Of a DNA stretch of 64,000 bases, positions 57,553 through 64,000 are shown piece by piece. How positions within the stretch are numbered: the first letter of the stretch is position 1; each line of letters starts with the position of its first letter. Below the pieces are notes generated by a model. It did no database searches. It was not told the origin of the DNA and worked only from the letters and a program-made list of their open reading frames with translations. The translations under genes were made by a program, and so were the position numbers. Origin of the DNA: Bryobacteraceae bacterium (GTDB lineage Bacteria > Acidobacteriota > Terriglobia > Bryobacterales > Bryobacteraceae); the NCBI GenBank assembly GCA_026002855.1, contig BPGD01000001.1:1267972-1331971 (forward strand), written 5' to 3'.

Positions 57553-57788
57553 CGGTGGACGTTCCCAGGCCGGCCTGAAACCCGGCAGCAGGCGAGCCAC
57601 TTCCATCCACGGCGCTTTGCGCTGCGGCGGTGGCTCTTCTGTGCCGCGCATGAAGCTTGGCGGGCAGGGCCGGCCGAGGGCACAGTTTCTCGTTCAAATC
57701 TGGAGCGTACTGTTGGCCGCTCGATTTCAGACCTGCGGCCGCTTTGCTCGCTGCTCCAAAGCACGGTGCGTTGGCGCCGTGGCGAGGC
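57553..57788. other. 236-base spacer with no supported gene
   Basis: This lies between the PEP-CTERM gene and the 3' end of the pilus-like operon. I see no conserved frame, clear hairpin with T-run, or repeat in it. Confidence 0.4.
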
Positions 57789-59126
57789 TCACGGCCGCGG
57801 GGGCGGGGCGGGCTGGGGCTGACTACCGAAACCCCCAACACCGCCGCCAAAGGATCCGCGTCCGCCCTGCCCGCCGGACGTGCCGAAGGTGAAGCCGCCC
57901 GTGGGAGACCGCCCAGGAATCTCGAACGGCCCCGTCTGCCGCCCGGCCGACTGGCCCGGCGTGCCGGGCTGCGGCCCCTGCCCCGTGAGGCCGCCGATGC
58001 CGGCCGCCTGCATCGCCTTGCGGTAGTCGAACAGAAACTCCCACTCCTTGTAATTGGTGCGCTCGTTGTAGACGCGGATCCCTTCCATGTCCGCCCTGGA
58101 CGCTACGCCGGCAATGCCGCCGCCAATCGGCATGCCGCCGACGGGCGCGCCGCCCTGGGCCGGCTGGCGGGTGAGGATCCGCTGGATCGCCTGCAACGCC
58201 TCGTTGGGCACGCCGGGACGCTGGCCTTCGCGAGAACCCAGGCCAGGCGCAGCTCCTGGGGCGCCGCTCTGCAACGTCTGCGGCGGGGCCATGCCTGGAG
58301 CCATTCCTCCGCCCGTCGGCGGGGCCGGCGGCGGTGTGGCGGAAACGGCGCCGATGCCCGCACTGGAGCCGATGGACGGCTGGCCGATGGCGGGGGGGGC
58401 GCCCGGCGCCTGCCCCGGCGCGCCCCCCGGAGGCACGTTGCCCGGCATCCGGAATGGACTTTGCCCGGCTGCGGCCGCTGGGCTGCCGGGCTCCCCGCGA
58501 ATCACCGTATCGGTACCGGGAGGCGGAGGTGCCTGGGCTTCCGGCGGAGGTGAGTTCTCCACCTGACGCCCTTCTTCACCCTGCTGTGCGGGTGCGGGCG
58601 CGCCGCCTTCGCCGGGCATGCCTGGAATGATGCGGTCGCTGGCCGTGCGGCGCAGGGCGGGATTCGCCGCCTGCGCCTCGCCAGGCTGGCCGACCATTTC
58701 CGCTGAGACGCCGATGCCCTGCACGTTGGATTGCAGGACGTGCGGCGCGCTCTCCCGCTTCTGTTCCTGCCGCTTGTAAACGAGCGAATCCGTGAACTGG
58801 CCGGCCGCGTCGATATGGATGAGACGCCACTCATCGCTGCCGGTGATCGGATCCCGGAAGCGCTTCCGCAGGAAGCGGACGTTGTTCGTTGTCTCCAGAT
58901 CCTCCAGCGTCTGCGGATATCTGTTGAACTTCTGGACGTAAAGCTGAATGGCGCGGACATATTCTTCTCCGCGCTCGACGAGCAGCCCCTCCTTGTCGCG
59001 CTGGTGTTCGAAGGCGACGCGCGGCATCTCCAGATAAAGCATCACCAGCGCCGCCGCCGCCAGCGCGAACACGAACAGAAGGGCGAAGCCACGCTGATTC
59101 TTCCGGCGGCCGTGTCTCATCGTCAT
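57789..59126 (-). CDS. Pseudopilin-like protein with a very long Pro/Gly-rich tail
   Basis: Predicted 445 aa. The N-terminus has a prepilin-like helix (RKNQRGFALLFVFALAAAALVMLYLEM) and a GspG-like start of the pilin head (LVERGEEYVRAIQLYVQKFNRYPQTLEDLE, RFLRKRFRDPITGSDEWRLIH). The cleavage region QRG-FALL lacks the usual Glu at +5. From about residue 135 on it is low-complexity, rich in Pro, Gly, Ala and Gln, ending in GGQGGRGSFGGGVGGFG. The four-base overlap with the previous gene shows it belongs to the T4P/T2SS-like operon. It may be a minor pseudopilin or an assembly factor. Confidence 0.82.
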   Translation of the reverse strand: MTMRHGRRKNQRGFALLFVFALAAAALVMLYLEMPRVAFEHQRDKEGLLVERGEEYVRAIQLYVQKFNRYPQTLEDLETTNNVRFLRKRFRDPITGSDEWRLIHIDAAGQFTDSLVYKRQEQKRESAPHVLQSNVQGIGVSAEMVGQPGEAQAANPALRRTASDRIIPGMPGEGGAPAPAQQGEEGRQVENSPPPEAQAPPPPGTDTVIRGEPGSPAAAAGQSPFRMPGNVPPGGAPGQAPGAPPAIGQPSIGSSAGIGAVSATPPPAPPTGGGMAPGMAPPQTLQSGAPGAAPGLGSREGQRPGVPNEALQAIQRILTRQPAQGGAPVGGMPIGGGIAGVASRADMEGIRVYNERTNYKEWEFLFDYRKAMQAAGIGGLTGQGPQPGTPGQSAGRQTGPFEIPGRSPTGGFTFGTSGGQGGRGSFGGGVGGFGSQPQPAPPPRP

Positions 59127-59824
59127 CCTCCCGGAGGCGGCTGATCCACCGGGATCTGCTGCTGGTGCTTGTACTGCGTGTCTTCAACGAGCACCGAGGT
59201 GGCGGTGATGCGCACGATCCGGTACCGATTCTGGATCAGATCCCCTTCCGACGGAGTGAGGATCTCATCTCCCTGAAGGCAGAAGACGCGCCGGTCGTTG
59301 CCGCGCAGGGGCAGCGCCACGCCATAGAACTTGAGCGGAATGGGGGGCGGCGGCTGTTTGGCCGGCGGCGCGGACGGCGGCGGAGGCGGCTCCGGGCCGA
59401 TCATCTTTGCCTGTGGCTGGAGCTCGATCTTCGGCTCGGGCAGCTTCGGCCGCGGCGCCTCCAACGGCCCAAATTCAAACAGATTGCGCCCGACGCCCTC
59501 GAAGCGGGCTTTCTCCAGCCGCTCGAGCAGATCCAGCCGCAATGCCGGATCCACCCGGGCCGTGTCCATGCCCCTGGGCGGAACCAGCGACGGACGAAAC
59601 TCGCGCCGTCCTTCCGGCATCCGCGGCGCCGCCGGGGCCTTCGTCTCCGCCTCAGGCGTCGAGCCCGTGGCGGCGGGACGCGCGCGGGCCGGCAGCGGCG
59701 CAGACGGCGTTCCCGGCGACATGTTCTGGTAGAAGAAGTACGCCGCCACGGCGAGCAGCGCCACCAGAAGGGCCACCTTCTTCGGCTCTGCGCCCAGTTT
59801 CATTTGGAACTTCGGACGGCTCAC
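59123..59824 (-). CDS. PilP/GspC-like inner-membrane protein
   Basis: Predicted 233 aa. A short cytoplasmic start is followed by one membrane helix (about residues 17-33, KVALLVALLAVAAYFFYQNM), a Pro/Ala-rich periplasmic linker, and a small C-terminal beta domain (LKFYGVALPLRGNDRRVFCLQGDEILTPSEGDLIQNRYRIVRI) like the PilP or GspC homology region that docks to the secretin. Position after pilO supports a PilP role. Overlaps both neighbours by four bases. Confidence 0.75.
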   Translation of the reverse strand: MSRPKFQMKLGAEPKKVALLVALLAVAAYFFYQNMSPGTPSAPLPARARPAATGSTPEAETKAPAAPRMPEGRREFRPSLVPPRGMDTARVDPALRLDLLERLEKARFEGVGRNLFEFGPLEAPRPKLPEPKIELQPQAKMIGPEPPPPPSAPPAKQPPPPIPLKFYGVALPLRGNDRRVFCLQGDEILTPSEGDLIQNRYRIVRITATSVLVEDTQYKHQQQIPVDQPPPGG

Positions 59825-60636
59825 TGCTCCTCCTCCCCACCCAGCGGCCGGCGGCGGTTGAAGAAGCGGCTCTTCGGAGGCTGCGGCGCAGGCCCGGAGC
59901 GCGGCTCGCTCACCGTTGCCGGCGGCGGCCCCGCCGGCACGGCCGCTGCCGCCGGCACGACCGCAGGCCGGGCGGGCTGGACCTGCTGCGGCGCGGCTGC
60001 GGGCGCGGCCTGCGGCACCGCCGCCGAAATCAGCTCCGGCTCCTCGGCCTCCTGCGGTCCCTCCATGCGGATGAACGCATTGAGCTTCAATGTCATCGCC
60101 AGCGTCTGGCCGGACTGCTGCGGCGCGGCCTGCAACTGTTCGAGAATCAGCAGACGCCGGGAGCGGTCAATGGCCGAAAGCAGCTCGATCAGGTCCGCGT
60201 AGGTCCCTTCAAAATTCGCGTTGATGACCAGCGTGCCCAGCGTGTCGCTACCCTCAATCGGCTCAAAGCTGATGGTTCGTTCTTTGGGACGCACGCCCGC
60301 GCGGCGCGCGGCGTTGGCGAGTTCGATTTCCAGCAGTGAGTAGGCGTGCTGCCGCGGCAGGAACCAGTCCCGCAGAAACCGCTCTCCCTCCTCGCGCGCG
60401 GCCAGGGCCCGTTCCACCTGCTTCTTCAGTCGGGCCACGGCCTGCTGGCGCGCGGCAAGCTGGCGGCGCTTCTCGATGATCTCCCGCTCCAGCGACTCCA
60501 CCGATCCTCCAGGCGGATGCCAGACAAACCACGCCGCCGCCAGGTTCGCCGCCAGCAGCACGCCGAGCGCCGCCCGCACCGCGTGGCGCGGGTCGCGCAG
60601 CCAGACCTTCCAGGAGGGCTCAGAACTTCTGGGCAT
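59821..60636 (-). CDS. pilO: PilO/GspM-like assembly protein
   Basis: Predicted 271 aa. One membrane helix (about residues 19-37) is followed by a coiled coil (SLEREIIEKRRQLAARQQAV) and a ferredoxin-like domain (SLLEIELANAARRAGVRPKER, LVINANFEGTYADLIELLSAIDRSRRLLIL), the PilO plan. The last 70 residues are rich in Pro and Ala, which is unusual. PilO forms the inner-membrane alignment complex with PilN and PilM. It overlaps pilN by 17 bases and the next gene by four. Confidence 0.87.
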   Translation of the reverse strand: MPRSSEPSWKVWLRDPRHAVRAALGVLLAANLAAAWFVWHPPGGSVESLEREIIEKRRQLAARQQAVARLKKQVERALAAREEGERFLRDWFLPRQHAYSLLEIELANAARRAGVRPKERTISFEPIEGSDTLGTLVINANFEGTYADLIELLSAIDRSRRLLILEQLQAAPQQSGQTLAMTLKLNAFIRMEGPQEAEEPELISAAVPQAAPAAAPQQVQPARPAVVPAAAAVPAGPPPATVSEPRSGPAPQPPKSRFFNRRRPLGGEEEQ

Positions 60637-61201
60637 AGTTCACGCTCACGCGATAGCGGTACAGCGGCTCGTTCTGCGAGGGCGGCGATGAGCTGAGCAG
60701 CGAGGTGGCGCCAAACGTCGGCGACCGTTCCAGCCGCTTCAACAGCTCGATGACCGGCTCGGGCGACTGCGCCCCCACCACCATGTCCAGTTGCACGGCG
60801 CTGTCGCCCGTCAGGTACGGCCGCACCGTGATGAGCCGGACGTTGCCGGGCATGACTTTTTCGAGGTCCGAGAAAAGTTGCGTCCAGGAGATGCTCTTGC
60901 GCAGGATGAGCGAATTGAACAGCACGCTGCGGGCCAGCACCTCGGCGTTGGCTGGCTCACGCAGGCGCGCCTCCAGCCGGGCCTGCTCGGCGGCTGCGGC
61001 GCGGAGCTGCGCCTCGATCGAGGCCAGTTGGGCGCGGCTTTCCGCGGCCGCGTCGCGCTGAACGAGAACCACCTGCACAAGCAGCGCCAGCACGCCAAGC
61101 ATCAGCACCGCCGTGGCCGCCGACGCCACCAGCACCGGGCGGTCCTTGCGGAAGGGCTCGCTGGCCAGGTTCAGGGGCAGGACGATCCTGGGCGCGGTCA
61201 T
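60620..61201 (-). CDS. pilN: PilN-like assembly protein
   Basis: Predicted 193 aa from ATG 61201. The conserved PilN cytoplasmic opening (INLA-type) appears as LPLNLASEPFR, followed by one membrane helix (about residues 24-45, VLVASAATAVLMLGVLALLV), a coiled coil (QLASIEAQLRAAAAEQARLEARL) and a PilN-type beta domain (LILRKSISWTQLFSDLEKVMPGNVRL). It binds PilM by the N-terminal motif. Overlap with pilM is four bases; a longer open frame upstream is only antisense-like reading of pilM. Confidence 0.87.
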   Translation of the reverse strand: MTAPRIVLPLNLASEPFRKDRPVLVASAATAVLMLGVLALLVQVVLVQRDAAAESRAQLASIEAQLRAAAAEQARLEARLREPANAEVLARSVLFNSLILRKSISWTQLFSDLEKVMPGNVRLITVRPYLTGDSAVQLDMVVGAQSPEPVIELLKRLERSPTFGATSLLSSSPPSQNEPLYRYRVSVNYAQKF

Positions 61202-62106
61202 GACACCTCCAGCGATTCGAGATATCCGTACAGGCCGGCGTTGGCCGGCCCGGGCGCGCCGAAGCGGGACCGCACCCCGCAGACGGGCAGGCCAAACTCT
61301 CCGCGCCAGCGCTCCATCCAGCCGCGCTCGCCCGGGCCAAGGCCGCAGACCTCCATCGCCTGGACGCGCGCGGCCAGCTCGTCCTCGGCATAGGCCAGCG
61401 TGGTGGCCAGCACCGAGGTGGCCTCCTCCAGCGCGTGCTCGCCCACCTGCACGCAGCGGTACAGCCGCAGGCTGGAGCCGTCGATAAGGCTGACGGCCAG
61501 GGCGCCGCCGCTGAGTTTCACGAACACGCGCGGGTTGGCTCCGCCGAGGTCCTCTTCCGGCGCCAGCGCCAGCGCGGCCAGCGCCGACAGCGTCACAAAG
61601 CCGCAATGCAGCCCGGCGGCGCGGAACGGCGCCTCGTAGTGCGCGGCCACGTCCATGTTGACCACCGCCGTCACCACGTCCACGCGCTTTGTTCCATCGG
61701 TACGCGGCTGCGGCCAGCAGGCGACGACGGCATTGTCGATATCAAACGGCACCACGCGCTTCACCCGGAAGCGCACCAATTGCTGCTGCTCTTCCGGCGC
61801 GGCCGGAAAGGAGTCGAAATCCAGCACGGTGACGCGGGCGCAGTAGTCCGGCAGGACCAGCGCCGCGCGCCGGCGGCCGCGGCCTTCGCCATTGCCTGCC
61901 ACGGCGCGCACGGCGGCGGCGAACGCCTCCGGGCGGCGGATATTGTCTTCGAGCGGCGACACGTCGATCACCCCCGGCTCCAGCGGCGCCCACTCCACGC
62001 GCGGCTCGCGGGTGCGCGACCAGGCAATGCCCTGCGGCGAGACCTCGAAAACGAGCTCCGGCGGCGGATCCACAACCAGCGATTTCAGTCGGTGCAGCCA
62101 GCTCAT
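61198..62106 (-). CDS. pilM: PilM-like actin-fold assembly ATPase
   Basis: Predicted 302 aa. Actin/PilM-like marks: an opening VFEVSPQGIAWSRTREP, RAALVLPDYCARVTVLDFDSFPAAPEEQQQLVRFRVKRVVPFDIDNAV, and DVVTAVVNMDVAAHYEAPFRAAGL. It should bind ATP and the PilN N-terminus on the cytoplasmic side. It begins one base after the gspE/pilB stop and overlaps pilN by four bases. Family members are usually 340-370 aa; this one is a little short. Confidence 0.85.
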   Translation of the reverse strand: MSWLHRLKSLVVDPPPELVFEVSPQGIAWSRTREPRVEWAPLEPGVIDVSPLEDNIRRPEAFAAAVRAVAGNGEGRGRRRAALVLPDYCARVTVLDFDSFPAAPEEQQQLVRFRVKRVVPFDIDNAVVACWPQPRTDGTKRVDVVTAVVNMDVAAHYEAPFRAAGLHCGFVTLSALAALALAPEEDLGGANPRVFVKLSGGALAVSLIDGSSLRLYRCVQVGEHALEEATSVLATTLAYAEDELAARVQAMEVCGLGPGERGWMERWRGEFGLPVCGVRSRFGAPGPANAGLYGYLESLEVS

Positions 62107-63729
<1,623 letters not shown>

Positions 63730-63738
63730 CGCGCCCTC

Positions 63739-64000
63739 CTATTTCATCGCGTCGGCCAGCGAGAAGATCGGCAGGTATAGCGAGACAAGCACGAACGCCA
63801 CGAACAGGCCCATGAAGATCATGATGGCCGGCTCGATCAGCGAAAGCGCCGCCTGCATGCGCGTGTTGACGTCGTCTTCGTAAAACTCGGCCACGCTGTT
63901 CAGCATCTGCGGCAGCGCGCCGGTGCTCTCGCCCACCTCGATCATGTCGATCGCCAGCCCCGGAATCAGCCCGGTCGAGGCCAGCGCGCCCGACAGCGAC
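63739..64000 (-). CDS. GspF/PilC-like inner-membrane platform protein (5' end cut by window edge)
   Basis: Only the last 86 or so codons are in the window; the frame stays open to base 64000. Seen are GLIPGLAIDMIEVGESTGALPQML, typical of the second GspF cytoplasmic domain, and a closing membrane helix (SLIEPAIMIFMGLFVAFVLVSLYLPIFSL). It is the platform protein that works with the ATPase encoded nine bases downstream. The rest of the gene and any earlier operon members lie to the right. Confidence 0.92.
   Translation of the reverse strand, partial: SLSGALASTGLIPGLAIDMIEVGESTGALPQMLNSVAEFYEDDVNTRMQAALSLIEPAIMIFMGLFVAFVLVSLYLPIFSLADAMK

Overview
The window is 64 kb of dense, GC-rich bacterial chromosome with about 57 protein genes and no rRNA, tRNA, CRISPR array, insertion sequence or phage module that I can see. 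The gene content suggests a heterotrophic acidobacterium of the Bryobacterales/Solibacter type. Pointers are many secreted polysaccharide-active proteins (GH3, GH78, DUF1080, DUF5060, a GH38-like protein), repeated Tat-signal sugar isomerase/epimerases, a PEP-CTERM protein, a UPF0182 protein, and a CdaA-CdaR-GlmM cluster in a genome that also carries BamD and T4P/T2SS genes. The phylum call is inference from gene content, not from a marker gene.

Layout. 0-5.6 kb: a truncated fucose/arabinose isomerase-like gene, a secreted protein of unknown role, then a minus-strand run of folD, coaE, an HtrA-like protease and a DUF1080 protein. 5.6-13 kb: secreted GH3 beta-glucosidase, LacI regulator, secreted beta-propeller/alpha-toroid protein, DegT-type aminotransferase. 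13-17.2 kb: minus-strand histidine kinase, cdaA, cdaR, glmM (cyclic di-AMP synthesis linked to cell-wall precursor supply). 17.3-19.7 kb: a compact group with two secreted proteins sharing one repeated domain, a CcmH-like protein with a CC motif, and an ECF sigma factor that may have a cysteine-rich N-terminus. 19.8-27.2 kb: tag, GH78 alpha-L-rhamnosidase, SagB-type nitroreductase, queD, Tat-exported glycosidase-like protein. 27.3-38 kb: UPF0182 membrane protein, single-domain response regulator, TauE exporter, ackA, radical SAM protein, quinone reductase-like MDR, M10 metalloprotease, SDR, membrane protein. 38-44.5 kb: a likely eight-gene minus-strand operon (rsmB, rpe, bamD-like, response regulator, yajQ, hydrolase, isomerase, cyclase). 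44.5-48.9 kb: ttcA, then DUF47 regulator, PiT phosphate transporter and PhoR-like kinase. 48.9-56.8 kb: sugar-handling secreted proteins (GH38-like, two isomerase/epimerases, a phosphotriesterase-family hydrolase, DUF5060 glycosidase). 57-64 kb: PEP-CTERM protein and a tightly overlapping type IV pilus/type II secretion-like operon (gspF, gspE/pilB, pilM, pilN, pilO, pilP-like, pseudopilin-like) that runs off the right edge.

Two patterns stand out. First, at least ten genes have a TANNNT-like -10 element, often with an upstream TGn, ending only 6-10 bases before the start codon and with no Shine-Dalgarno sequence. This predicts widespread leaderless transcription. At rsmB/ttcA the two -10 elements overlap on opposite strands. 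Second, the 17.3-19.7 kb group (repeated-domain proteins, CcmH variant, sigma factor) looks like a small envelope or redox regulatory unit that I cannot match to a named system. It is the best candidate here for something undescribed.
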